Of a stretch of DNA of 64,000 bases, positions 17,048 to 25,599 are shown piece after piece (position 1 is the stretch's first letter; each line of letters begins with the position of its first letter). A program made the translations under genes and the position numbers. The DNA lies in NCBI RefSeq assembly GCF_900102685.1, contig NZ_FMZA01000004.1, positions 62,001 through 126,000 of the forward strand, written 5' to 3'. The notes below the pieces were generated by a model. The model made no database searches and was not told the DNA's origin. It saw nothing but the letters and a program-made list of their open reading frames with translations. Source of the stretch: Melghirimyces thermohalophilus (GTDB taxonomy: Bacteria; Bacillota; Bacilli; Thermoactinomycetales; DSM-45169).

Positions 17048-18032
17048 CATGAGCGGACTGGTCTACAATGAACTGTTGAAAATGGTGAAGAAAAAACGGG
17101 TCCTCAGCGTGCTCTTAATCATCGCTGTGTTGATCCCTCTTTTCACCTACGGCCAATACCGAACGATACAAAACACCATCGATCAGATGGAAACATCGGA
17201 CTGGCGATCGATCCTACAACAACAGATCATCGACAATCAGAACCGCCTGTCATCCAGCCGAATGCCCCCAGAATGGAAAGAGCATCTGAAACTCCACATC
17301 CAACAACAGCAGTACTATCTGGACCATGACATCAACCCAGCAACACCAGGAGCTCCCACCTTTGTACGGAAGTTTATCGGGGAGGCGGTCTCCCTCTTCC
17401 TCCCCCTCTTGGTGGTCGTGATCGCTTCCGATATTGTCAGCTCGGAACGAGGAGCGGGAACGATCAAACTGCTGCTCACCCGCCCCGTCCGACGTTGGCA
17501 GGTCCTCCTTTCCAAATATGTGGCTCTGTTGCTATTAGTCTCCTTTACGGTGACAGCCACTGCTATACTGGGTACCCTGATTTCCGGGGTGATCTTCGGA
17601 TACGCTGGTTGGGAGATGCCGGTTTTCACAGGATTTAAGGAGAACAACGGCGAGCTGATCACCCAACAGGTACATTTGGTTCCGCAATGGCAATATATCC
17701 TGATGGCATACGGTCTCGCTTGGTTTTCCTCTCTTACTGTGGCCACCCTCTCCTTCATGGTGTCGGTACTGATGCGGAGCACCGCTGCCAGCATGGGGAC
17801 GATGTTGGCGGCAGTCATTTCCGGTAGTCTCCTCACCCAAATTGCGCCCAGTTGGACCGCACTGAAGTACTTGGCCTTCACCAACCTTCGCCTGACCGAT
17901 TATCTGTCGGGACGGCCAGCGATGATCGAGGGAATGAGCCTCCCTTTTTCCTTGAGCATCCTCACCCTCTGGTCTTTGGCCGGTTTGATAATCGCTTTTA
18001 CCGTCTTTGCAAAACGGGACGTGTTGGCATAA
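17040..18032 (+). CDS. ABC-2 type permease subunit
   Basis: 330 residues with six predicted membrane helices; a large extracytoplasmic loop (about residues 35-110) rich in Gln and charged residues lies between helices 1 and 2. LTRPVRRWQVLLSKY is the typical ABC-2 coupling segment. GTG start six bases after GGAGGGGG, overlapping the ATPase gene. Ends in a strong bidirectional terminator. Partner of the upstream BcrA-like ATPase. Confidence 0.88.
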   Translation: MGNMSGLVYNELLKMVKKKRVLSVLLIIAVLIPLFTYGQYRTIQNTIDQMETSDWRSILQQQIIDNQNRLSSSRMPPEWKEHLKLHIQQQQYYLDHDINPATPGAPTFVRKFIGEAVSLFLPLLVVVIASDIVSSERGAGTIKLLLTRPVRRWQVLLSKYVALLLLVSFTVTATAILGTLISGVIFGYAGWEMPVFTGFKENNGELITQQVHLVPQWQYILMAYGLAWFSSLTVATLSFMVSVLMRSTAASMGTMLAAVISGSLLTQIAPSWTALKYLAFTNLRLTDYLSGRPAMIEGMSLPFSLSILTLWSLAGLIIAFTVFAKRDVLA

Positions 18033-18070
18033 AAAACCCCCGTGTGCGGAACCTCTGCACACGGGGGTTT
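18033..18070. terminator. Bidirectional terminator between the ABC permease and lysP
   Basis: AACCCCCGTGTGC pairs perfectly with GCACACGGGGGTT around a nine-base loop, with A- and T-runs on the two sides. It serves both convergent genes. Confidence 0.9.
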
Positions 18071-18073
18071 GAT

Positions 18074-19531
18074 TCATCCTTCCGTTTCGTCCAACTGACA
18101 TTCTTTGAGCGAGACCACTTTCGTCTTTTTCACCCATTTGTAACCGAGCCAAAGAGCCAAAAACAGAGGCAGACCGATATAGGAGACCAAGACCCCGTAC
18201 CAATCGATCTCACCGCCGGTAAAGGCCGTGTAGTTTTGCCCCGCGATCACGATTAGACAGAGGGCAAAGGCGAACAGCGGACCGAAAGGAAACCACTTGG
18301 CTCGATACGGCAGTTCAGCCGGATCCTTGCCCTGGGCGACAAAAGCCTTACGGAACCGATAATGACTGATCGCGATCCCCAGCCAGACGATAAAGCCGGA
18401 CAAGCCAGAGGCATTTAGCAACCAAACGTAGACGGTACCGTCACCGAAGATCGATGCCATAAATGCCAACATCCCGACGGCGGTCGTCAGCAAAAGCGCC
18501 CAGATCGGGATGCCCCAGCGATTGACCCGGGCAAACACCCGCGGAGCATGCCCCTCTTTGGCCAGGTGCCACAACATGCGGGTAGAGGCGTACATCCCGG
18601 AGTTACCTGCGGACAGTACCGCCGTCAAGATGACCGCGTTCATCAGAGAAGCGGCAAAGGCGAGACCGGCCCGGTCAAAAATAATGGTAAAGGGACTGAC
18701 CGCAATGTTTTGTACATCTTCGTTGACCAGATGGGGATTGGTATAAGGAATCAAGAGACCCACCACAAAAATGGCCAGCACATAAAACAAGAGGATGCGC
18801 CAAAACACCTGCCGGACGGCCCGGGGAATGTTGCGGCGCGGGTTTTCACTCTCACCGGCCGCCACGCCGATCAGTTCCGTCCCCTGAAAGGAGAAGCCGG
18901 CCACCAAAAAGACGGCCAAAATCGCTCCGACGCCGTTATGGAACGGAGCATCGTTTAAGGTCCAGTTTTTGAAACCGATCGATTCCCCGCCCATAATGCC
19001 AACGATCATCAATAGACCAACGACGAGGAAAATCACCACAGTCCCCACTTTGATCATGGCAAACCAATATTCCGCTTCACCGAAGCCCCGGACAGATAGG
19101 ACATTTAACAAAAACATCAGAGCCAGGAATAATCCGCTCCACAACATCGAGGGGCTGTCGGGGAACCAGAACTTCATCACCAGGGTTGCGGCGGACAAGT
19201 CGGCGGCAATGGTGATCGCCCAGTTATACCAATAGTTCCACCCCATGGCAAAGCCCAGAGCCGGGTCAACAAAACGGGCGGAATAGGTGCTGAAGGAACC
19301 GGCTACCGGCATGTAAGAAGCCATTTCACCCAAACTGGTCATCAAGAAGTAAACCATGATACCGACAGCGATATAGGCGACCAAAGCACCTCCTGGCCCC
19401 GCTGTCGCGATGGTGCTTCCGCTAGCTACAAACAGACCGGTGCCGAGGGCACCCCCGATGGCGATCATCGACAGATGCCGGGACTTCAGTCCGCGGCGCA
19501 GTTGACCGCCATCCTGTTGCTTATCGGACAT
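18074..19531 (-). CDS. lysP: Lysine-specific amino acid permease
   Basis: 485-residue APC-superfamily transporter (AAT family) with 12 helices. It has MIAIGGALGTGLFVASGSTI in helix 1, GEMASYMPVAGSFSTYSARFVDPALGFA, and FQGTELIGVAAGESENPRRNIPRA. Overall it resembles E. coli LysP (489 residues). The substrate call is strongly supported by the lysine riboswitch and terminator in its leader. GGGAG lies nine bases before the ATG. Transport is proton-coupled uptake. Confidence 0.92.
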   Translation of the reverse strand: MSDKQQDGGQLRRGLKSRHLSMIAIGGALGTGLFVASGSTIATAGPGGALVAYIAVGIMVYFLMTSLGEMASYMPVAGSFSTYSARFVDPALGFAMGWNYWYNWAITIAADLSAATLVMKFWFPDSPSMLWSGLFLALMFLLNVLSVRGFGEAEYWFAMIKVGTVVIFLVVGLLMIVGIMGGESIGFKNWTLNDAPFHNGVGAILAVFLVAGFSFQGTELIGVAAGESENPRRNIPRAVRQVFWRILLFYVLAIFVVGLLIPYTNPHLVNEDVQNIAVSPFTIIFDRAGLAFAASLMNAVILTAVLSAGNSGMYASTRMLWHLAKEGHAPRVFARVNRWGIPIWALLLTTAVGMLAFMASIFGDGTVYVWLLNASGLSGFIVWLGIAISHYRFRKAFVAQGKDPAELPYRAKWFPFGPLFAFALCLIVIAGQNYTAFTGGEIDWYGVLVSYIGLPLFLALWLGYKWVKKTKVVSLKECQLDETEG

Positions 19532-19581
19532 ATGTTGTCACTCCCTTCCTTGATTACTCGAAAGGAGCCTGATTGAAGGCA

Positions 19582-19611
19582 CAAAAAAACACCACCGAAA
19601 GGAACGGCGGC
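19582..19611 (-). terminator. Expression-platform terminator of the lysine riboswitch
   Basis: Minus strand GCCGCCG/CGGTGGT stem followed by GTTTTTTTG, lying between the aptamer and lysP. With lysine bound the terminator is expected to form and stop lysP transcription. Confidence 0.85.
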
Positions 19612-19632
19612 ATTGTTTGGCCACATCACCTT

Positions 19633-19818
19633 CCGAGATAGCGCTCCACACGGGGATTCCGCGTGACAGTCCCGCCCCTCTTAGGGAACGGGCCCAACCC
19701 GTGACTTCGGGGAAACAGATCCACAGGTTTCGGCAGTTCCGCCTTTCACCGACCATCAATGGTTATCCCCAAACCTCCTGCCGGTTACTCATCGTCACTG
19801 CTCCTCTACCTCACCTTT
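19633..19818 (-). ncRNA. Lysine riboswitch (L box) controlling lysP
   Basis: On the minus strand the L-box landmarks occur in order: GAGGTAGAGGAGC, GATGAGTAA, GGTGAAAGG, ACTGCCGAA, GGGACTGTCA, and GGAGCGCTATCTC. GAGGTAG and CTATCTC close the P1 helix. These match the known lysine riboswitch core in sequence and order. It sits between a promoter (19858-19886) and an intrinsic terminator, upstream of an amino acid permease. Confidence 0.95.
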
Positions 19819-19857
19819 GAGGATGAGGGAAGCTTCACTTTTTTTATTGTTAATGTC

Positions 19858-19886
19858 AGTTTACGAGGAATTGTAACGAAATGCAA
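19858..19886 (-). promoter_or_regulatory. Promoter for the lysP leader
   Basis: Minus strand TTGCAT, 17-base spacer, TAAACT, placing the transcription start about 30 bases before the riboswitch aptamer. Confidence 0.6.
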
Positions 19887-19900
19887 TGGCTGCGTCTGAA

Positions 19901-19929
19901 TTGAATCATTTACCTGTCTCGGATAAAAT
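19901..19929 (+). promoter_or_regulatory. Candidate gnd promoter
   Basis: TTGAAT, 17-base spacer, TAAAAT, divergent from the lysP promoter. It leaves a leader of about 210 bases before gnd. I looked for a known riboswitch there and saw none; the leader contains a short GC hairpin near 20068-20080 without a T-run. Confidence 0.55.
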
Positions 19930-20145
19930 GACATACGTCGCGACACATTCCTTTTTTCACAGGGATTGAACATCGCAAAGGAAAACTGGACAAATAGAAA
20001 AATACCTGAAACAATGTCAAATTGAACGTCCCCCCGTCTATCTTCGTCACATAGGGTTGAACCTCTCCCGACCGGGGAAAAATACGGGTGGCATTCCTTT
20101 TTCGTAGAGATGCATCCAGCAATTTAGAAAGAAAGGACGATGATC

Positions 20146-21561
20146 ATGTCCAAGCAGGAAATTGGAGTGGTCGGACTGGCGGTGATGGGCAAAAACCTCG
20201 CCCTCAATATTGAGAGCAAGGGGTTTTCCGCAGCTGTCTACAACCGGTCCCGGGAAAAAACGGAGGAGTTTCTCGAAGAGGCTGCAGGTAAAAACATCAA
20301 GGGGTGCTTCACCCTAGAGGAATTTGTCGATTCTCTGGAAAAGCCGCGCAAAATCATCCTGATGGTGAAGGCAGGCGGCCCGACCGACTCCACCATCGAA
20401 GAATTGAAGCCCCTGCTCGATAAAGGAGACATCTTGATCGACGGCGGTAACGCCTTTTTCCAGGATACCCTGCGTCGCTCCCAGAAACTTGAGGCGGAAG
20501 CCATCCGGTTTATGGGAGTCGGGATCTCCGGCGGAGAAGAGGGAGCCCTAAAAGGTCCTTCCATCATGCCCGGCGGCCCGAAAGAGGCTTTTAAGGAGAT
20601 GGAACCGATCCTGACCGCCATCGCCGCCAAGGTGGACGGCGACCCCTGCACGACCCATATCGGCCCCGATGGCGCGGGCCATTACGTCAAGATGGTCCAC
20701 AACGGCATCGAATACGGGGACATGCAGCTGATCTGTGAAGCGTACCATTTGCTGAAAGAGGTCCTTGGCCTGTCCACCGATGAGCTGCACGAAGTGTTCA
20801 GCGAATGGAACAAAGGGGAGTTAGACAGTTACCTGATCGAAATCACAGCAGATATTTTTACCAAAAAAGATGAGGAAACGGGCCAACCCTTGGTTGACGT
20901 GATCCTGGACACCGCCGGCCAGAAGGGAACCGGGAAATGGACCAGCCAGAGCGCTCTGGACTTAGGCGTCCCTCTCACCTTAATCACTCAATCCGTCTTC
21001 TCCCGCTTTCTGTCCGCCCTCAAGGAGGAGCGCACCAAGGCGAGCCAGATCCTGACCGGTCCAGAGGCCGGCACCATCACCACAGATAACAAAAAGGAGT
21101 GGATCGAGTCGATCCGGCAGGCCCTCTACGCCAGCAAAATCTGCTCCTACGCCCAGGGCTTCGCTCAGATGCAGGCTGCATCCGAGGAGTACGACTGGAA
21201 TCTGGACTATGGCAGTATCGCCATGATCTTCCGTGGAGGCTGCATCATCCGGGCTCAATTCCTACAAAATATCAAAGAAGCCTACGATGAGGATCCCAAA
21301 TTGTCCAACCTGCTGCTCGCACCCTACTTCCGAGATACCTTGGATCGGTATCAGAACGCCTGGCGCAAAGTGATTGCCCTCGCCATCCATAGCGGTATTC
21401 CCGTTCCGGCTATGTCCAGCGCCCTTGCTTATTTTGACAGCTACCGATCTGAACGGCTTCCCGCCAACCTGCTCCAAGCCCAGCGGGACTATTTCGGCGC
21501 CCATACTTACCAGCGTATAGACAAGGAAGGAAACTTCCACACCGACTGGTTAAACGTCTAA
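20146..21561 (+). CDS. gnd: 6-phosphogluconate dehydrogenase, decarboxylating
   Basis: Oxidises 6-phosphogluconate to ribulose 5-phosphate and CO2, yielding NADPH in the pentose phosphate pathway. About 471 residues, the long dimeric form. Rossmann start [23 protein letters not shown] (NADP-type), substrate site [19 protein letters not shown], catalytic [13 protein letters not shown] with Lys and Asn, and the C-terminal [11 protein letters not shown] and YFDSYR. I start at the ATG at 20146; an ATG two codons earlier is only two bases from the Shine-Dalgarno. Monocistronic with terminator. Confidence 0.97.
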   Translation: MSKQEIGVVGLAVMGKNLALNIESKGFSAAVYNRSREKTEEFLEEAAGKNIKGCFTLEEFVDSLEKPRKIILMVKAGGPTDSTIEELKPLLDKGDILIDGGNAFFQDTLRRSQKLEAEAIRFMGVGISGGEEGALKGPSIMPGGPKEAFKEMEPILTAIAAKVDGDPCTTHIGPDGAGHYVKMVHNGIEYGDMQLICEAYHLLKEVLGLSTDELHEVFSEWNKGELDSYLIEITADIFTKKDEETGQPLVDVILDTAGQKGTGKWTSQSALDLGVPLTLITQSVFSRFLSALKEERTKASQILTGPEAGTITTDNKKEWIESIRQALYASKICSYAQGFAQMQAASEEYDWNLDYGSIAMIFRGGCIIRAQFLQNIKEAYDEDPKLSNLLLAPYFRDTLDRYQNAWRKVIALAIHSGIPVPAMSSALAYFDSYRSERLPANLLQAQRDYFGAHTYQRIDKEGNFHTDWLNV

Positions 21562-21577
21562 ACATCAAATTTCCTGC

Positions 21578-21606
21578 GGCCGACCCCTTTAAGGGTCGGC
21601 CTTTCT
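21578..21606 (+). terminator. Terminator of gnd
   Basis: Perfect stem GGCCGACCC/GGGTCGGCC, six-base loop, then TTTCTT. Confidence 0.9.
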
Positions 21607-21682
21607 TGCTTAATCGGCGGCAATCGGATATGATTTCTGTACAGTCTGAATACTCTTCATCCTTATTCAGGTGGTGAACCGA

Positions 21683-22420
21683 TTGAACGCGAAGAAGATC
21701 GACAACATGCGCCGGGCGGGTGCCATCGTCGCTGAGTGCCACGCTCTCCTCGCCGACCGCATCCAACCCGGCATCGACACCGTCACCCTGGACCACCTGG
21801 TGGAAAAGCACATTCGAAAGCGCGGTGCTACGCCCAGTTTCAAGGGGCATCACGGTTTTCCCGGCTCTATTTGCGTCGCAGTAAATGATGAGATTTGCCA
21901 TGGATTCCCCCGCAAAACCCCGCTAAAAAAAGGAGATGTGGTCACCATCGACATCGGAGCCCAGGTGGACGGCTACCACGGAGACTCCGCCTGGACTTAT
22001 GCCGTAGGCAACGTGCGACCGAAGGTCCGCCGGCTGATGAAAACTTGCAAACAAGCTCTTTTTCTAGGCATCGAACAGGCCCGTCCCGGAAATCGGGTGG
22101 GCGATATCGGTCATGCGATCCAATCTTTTGCCGAGCCCCTCGGCCTCGGCGTCGTCCGTCAATTCTGCGGCCATGGCGTCGGCCGTAAGCTGTGGCAAGA
22201 CCCGCAGATCCCCCATTTTGGTTTACCTGGAACCGGACCCCGGATCGAGACAGGGATGACCCTGGCCATCGAACCGATGCTCACTCTGGGCGACTGGAGA
22301 GCCCAAATCGATGCCGACGGCTGGACCGCCCGCACCGTGGACGGTTCCTTCTGCGTTCAGTACGAACACACCATCTGGGTAACCGAAGACGGCCCCGTCA
22401 TTCTGACGGAGAAAAATTGA
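21683..22420 (+). CDS. map: Methionine aminopeptidase, type I (stand-alone copy)
   Basis: About 245 residues of the pita-bread fold. Metal ligands and catalytic His can be followed: DEICHGFP, TIDIGAQVDGYHGDSAWTY (two Asp), CGHGVGR (His), LAIEPML (Glu) and VQYEHTIWV (Glu). Removes N-terminal Met from new proteins. It stands alone, not in a ribosomal-protein/secY cluster, so it is probably a second copy, like YflG in Bacillus. I prefer the TTG at 21683, six bases after AGGTGGTGA, over the GTG at 21671 that is part of that ribosome site. Confidence 0.93.
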   Translation: MNAKKIDNMRRAGAIVAECHALLADRIQPGIDTVTLDHLVEKHIRKRGATPSFKGHHGFPGSICVAVNDEICHGFPRKTPLKKGDVVTIDIGAQVDGYHGDSAWTYAVGNVRPKVRRLMKTCKQALFLGIEQARPGNRVGDIGHAIQSFAEPLGLGVVRQFCGHGVGRKLWQDPQIPHFGLPGTGPRIETGMTLAIEPMLTLGDWRAQIDADGWTARTVDGSFCVQYEHTIWVTEDGPVILTEKN

Positions 22421-22446
22421 AAAGCCCGACTCTGCTCGGGCTTTCT
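22421..22446 (+). terminator. Terminator of map
   Basis: AAAGCCCGA-CTCTGC-TCGGGCTTT followed by CTAATC; the A-run may also serve the broken minus-strand gene. Confidence 0.8.
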
Positions 22447-22492
22447 AATCATCATCCGATTTTGTTCCTTCCTCCGGCCCGTCTATTTTGGG

Positions 22493-23058
22493 TCAATGCT
22501 TGGATACAAGCTTCCCTGGCTTCCACGCCTCAGGCGGATCCCCCCCCCGGGTCATCGTCCAATCGATGATAAACTCCTGATGCAGACGAATTTTTCTTTC
22601 CCCGATATCCTCTGGACGGATCCACTGTCTCACAGGAGGGAGTCAAAAGGATCCTGATCCTCTGTCTTGTCCGAGTACCTGGTGAAGCCAAACCTTCGGT
22701 CTCCCTGTTTCACGTAACAATGGGCCTCCGGAATAAAAGAGTATCCGTATCGTGCAAGCACCGGCTCCAACTTTGGTGTGTTGGCTCTATTCATCCGGTA
22801 GATCCCCACCATCAAATCGACAGGTTGCTCCTGTTCTGCTGCTAACCGAGCTAGAAGTGCATGTTTGGTGCTGCAGGTCCCCCACCCTTCGGAGAGCACC
22901 TACCGAAAATCTCCGCGATCTCGGTTTCGTCCGTAAGGAATCCGACACACATATTCAGCCGCCCTGTCGTACCTGACAATACCGAGATGCAGAAAAGCCT
23001 GGGAAATCTCCCCCACCGGGTGAATCCGAAATTGAAGTGTTGTTGGTAATTGCGTCAT
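22493..23058 (-). pseudogene. Broken transglutaminase-like gene (in-frame TAG plus frameshift)
   Basis: From an ATG at 23058 with a good AGGTGG site the frame reads MTQLPTTLQFRIHPVGEISQ and on for 52 codons to an in-frame TAG (22900-22902). The same frame then continues with a family-like core, LSEGWGTCSTKHALLARL ... PEAHCYVK, in which the Cys of GTCSTKH and the His of EAHCYV look like a transglutaminase-type dyad. Near 22640 it breaks again; the C-terminus continues in another frame as PPVRQWIRPEDIGERKIRLH and on, ending at 22493. The total would be about 188 residues. Function unknown. A run of nine G lies in the last segment. Confidence 0.75.
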
Positions 23059-23135
23059 CGGCTCCACCTCTTCATGACTACAGAAGATTGAACTCTTTAT
23101 GCTCATTCGACAAAGGTTCCCGGATCCTCTCATCA

Positions 23136-23169
23136 CAAAAACCCCTTTCCCACTGATAGGAAAGGGGTT
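23136..23169 (-). terminator. Terminator of the trehalose operon
   Basis: Minus strand AACCCCTTTCC/GGAAAGGGGTT hairpin followed by TTTGTG, just after treR. Confidence 0.85.
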
Positions 23170-23171
23170 GA

Positions 23172-23885
23172 TCATTGGTGCCGCCGGGCAAAGTCGACGA
23201 AGCGGAACTTGTCCGGGCGGTGGCGGGACTCTGTGTATTGAAAGAGGGTGGCATCCTCCAGGTAGACGTGGTTTTGCACCACCACGATCATCGGGTAACC
23301 TTTCATCTCCAACAAATCCTGGTCCTCCGGTGTCGGTTCCTCCACTGTGATCACCTTTTTGGCGAAGCTGATCGATTGATCCAGGGTGCGTTCCAGATAC
23401 TCGTAGATGGAGTCCTCACAGATCGCTTTCGTCAGTTTGGGAACCAGATCCCGGCGCAGGTAATCTTTATCCAGAATAATCGTCTCCCCGCCGATGGTAC
23501 GGGTTCGCACCACTTCCCAGACGGGCTGGTTAGCCCGGATATGCAGCAGGTCAGCCAGTTCCCGGTTCGGGGCCACTGTTTCTAAAGAGACGAGGCGGGT
23601 GCGGGATTCCTTACCGATACGAGCAGCCAGTTCCTTAAAGCTGACCAACCCGGAGACGGGAAATTCAAACCGGTTCACACCCAGGACAAAAGAGCCTCTC
23701 CCCTTCACCTTCTGGATGTATCCATTTTCCGCCAGCAGGTTTAAGGCCTTTCGTACCGTTTCCCTGGAGGCCCCGTACAATTGGGTCAATTCATGTTCTG
23801 AGGGCAGTTTGGTTCGAACTCGGAGCTGTCCCGATTCGATGCGCTCCGCAAAATCGCGGTAAATGGTCAGATACTTGTTGTCCAT
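23172..23885 (-). CDS. treR: GntR-family trehalose operon repressor
   Basis: 237 residues: N-terminal winged helix (KLPSEHELTQLYGASRETVRKALNLL, then GYIQKVKGRGSFV) and a C-terminal UTRA ligand domain (KELAARIGKESRTRLVSLET ... FRFVDFARRHQ), as in Bacillus TreR, which binds trehalose 6-phosphate. It is the last gene of the operon, 25 bases after treA. A matching palindromic operator lies in the operon promoter at 27353-27366, so it is expected to repress its own operon. Confidence 0.93.
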   Translation of the reverse strand: MDNKYLTIYRDFAERIESGQLRVRTKLPSEHELTQLYGASRETVRKALNLLAENGYIQKVKGRGSFVLGVNRFEFPVSGLVSFKELAARIGKESRTRLVSLETVAPNRELADLLHIRANQPVWEVVRTRTIGGETIILDKDYLRRDLVPKLTKAICEDSIYEYLERTLDQSISFAKKVITVEEPTPEDQDLLEMKGYPMIVVVQNHVYLEDATLFQYTESRHRPDKFRFVDFARRHQ

Positions 23886-23910
23886 TCCACCCCTCCCGCA
23901 ATGGTTCTAT

Positions 23911-25599
23911 TTATTGTTCGTGCAACCGATAGATCACCGATTCATAGGGACGGAGTGTCAGTTCCCGAAAATCCTCTGACGGATCCGGATAATTGGCCAG
24001 AAGGCACTCCCCCTTCCAGGACGACAGCTGGGCGACCTCTTGAGGCAAGGCGAAGGGAACTTCGTTGTCGCTGAAGTTATTGAGCACCAGCAGCTTCTCT
24101 CCCTCTCCGTTTCGAACATAAGCAAACAGATGGGGATCATCCGGTAAAAGCAGCTGAAAATCGCCGGTGGTGACAACCTCGTACTCCTTGCGCAGCCGAA
24201 TCAGTTCTTTGTAATGATAAAAGATCGAATCCGGATCAGCCAGAGCCTGCTCCACGTTGATCTGACGATAGTTGGGGGCCTCCTGGATCCAGGGTTCCCC
24301 TTTGGTAAATCCGGCGTGAGCCGAGCTGTCCCACTGCATCGGCGTGCGGGAATTATCCCGAGATCGCTCCCGGATGATCGCCATCACTTCCTCTTCATCC
24401 ATGCCCTGGTCCAACAGGATGCGATACATGTTGTGGGTCTCCACATCCCGGTAGTCATCGATCGAGTTGAAGCCGGGATTGGTCATCCCGATCTCTTCCC
24501 CCTGATAGATATAGGGGGTCCCTTGCATCATATGGATAACGGTGGCCAGCATTTTGGCCGACTCTTTCCAGTAACGTCCGTCATCCCCATACCGGGAGAC
24601 CACCCGCGGCTGATCGTGATTGCACCAGAAGAGGGCATTCCATCCACCGCCGGCGTGCATCTCCCGTTGCCATTCGGCAAGGATCCGCTTTAGGGCGAGG
24701 AAATCCATCTCGCCCCGGGTCCATTTTTCCCCCTGGGGATAATCCACCTTCAAATGGTGAAAGCTGAAGGTCATGTTCAGCTCCCCGCGGTCGGGGCGGG
24801 TATACCGAATGCATTCAGGAATGCTGGTAGAGGACATTTCGCCGACCGTTATTATATCGTAACGGGAAAAGACCTCCCGGTTCATCTCCTGCAGAAACTC
24901 ATGGATCCGCGGCCCGTCCGTGTAAAACTTGCGACCGTCTCCCGGTGGAACAGAACCGTCGTCGTCAGGGAAGCGTTGATCCTTGGAAATCAAGTTGATC
25001 ACATCGAGGCGGAACCCGTCTACCCCCTTGTCCAACCACCAGCGCATCATCTCGTACACTTCTCGACGCACCGGCGGGTGTTCCCAATTGAGATCCGCTT
25101 GGGTCACATCGAATAGATGGAGATAATATTCCCCGGTCTCTTCATCTTTTTCCCAGGCGGAGCCTCCAAATTTGGACTGCCAGTTGGTCGGAGGTTTCCC
25201 GCCTTCCTTTCCTTCCTTCCAGATATAGAAGTCCCGGTAAGGGTTCTCCTTGGAGCGACGGGCTTCTTGGAACCATTGATGGTCGGTGGAGGTGTGATTG
25301 ACCACGATATCCAACATGATCTTCAACCCCCGATCATGGGCTTCTCGCAACAGCTCCTCAAAATCTTCCATCGTTCCGTATTCCTCAAAAATCCGACGAT
25401 AATCGCTGATATCGTAGCCGTTGTCCTGCTGGGGAGAAGCATAGATCGGTGTCAGCCACAACACATCCACCCCCAGCTGTTTCAAGTAATCCAGTTTACT
25501 GATGATCCCCCGAAGGTCGCCGATCCCATTTCCTGTGGTATCCAAGAAACTCTTGGGATAAATCTGGTAAACGACCGCTTTTCTCCACCATTCTGTCAT
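23911..25599 (-). CDS. treA: Alpha,alpha-phosphotrehalase (trehalose-6-phosphate hydrolase)
   Basis: Cytoplasmic GH13 enzyme that splits trehalose 6-phosphate into glucose and glucose 6-phosphate. 562 residues, very close in wording to B. subtilis TreA (KAVVYQIYPKSF, NHTSTDHQWF, NWQSKFGGSAWE, HAGGGWNALFWCNHDQPRV). Catalytic residues: Asp199 (GFRLDVINLI), Glu254 (TVGEMSS), Asp329 (NHDQ). The start overlaps the PTS gene stop by four bases, so both are coupled. Confidence 0.96.
   Translation of the reverse strand: MTEWWRKAVVYQIYPKSFLDTTGNGIGDLRGIISKLDYLKQLGVDVLWLTPIYASPQQDNGYDISDYRRIFEEYGTMEDFEELLREAHDRGLKIMLDIVVNHTSTDHQWFQEARRSKENPYRDFYIWKEGKEGGKPPTNWQSKFGGSAWEKDEETGEYYLHLFDVTQADLNWEHPPVRREVYEMMRWWLDKGVDGFRLDVINLISKDQRFPDDDGSVPPGDGRKFYTDGPRIHEFLQEMNREVFSRYDIITVGEMSSTSIPECIRYTRPDRGELNMTFSFHHLKVDYPQGEKWTRGEMDFLALKRILAEWQREMHAGGGWNALFWCNHDQPRVVSRYGDDGRYWKESAKMLATVIHMMQGTPYIYQGEEIGMTNPGFNSIDDYRDVETHNMYRILLDQGMDEEEVMAIIRERSRDNSRTPMQWDSSAHAGFTKGEPWIQEAPNYRQINVEQALADPDSIFYHYKELIRLRKEYEVVTTGDFQLLLPDDPHLFAYVRNGEGEKLLVLNNFSDNEVPFALPQEVAQLSSWKGECLLANYPDPSEDFRELTLRPYESVIYRLHEQ

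Noticed and set aside
22897-22902. TAG as a translated pyrrolysine or readthrough codon
   Set aside because: A second, independent frameshift in the same gene and no pyl genes in view make simple inactivation more likely.
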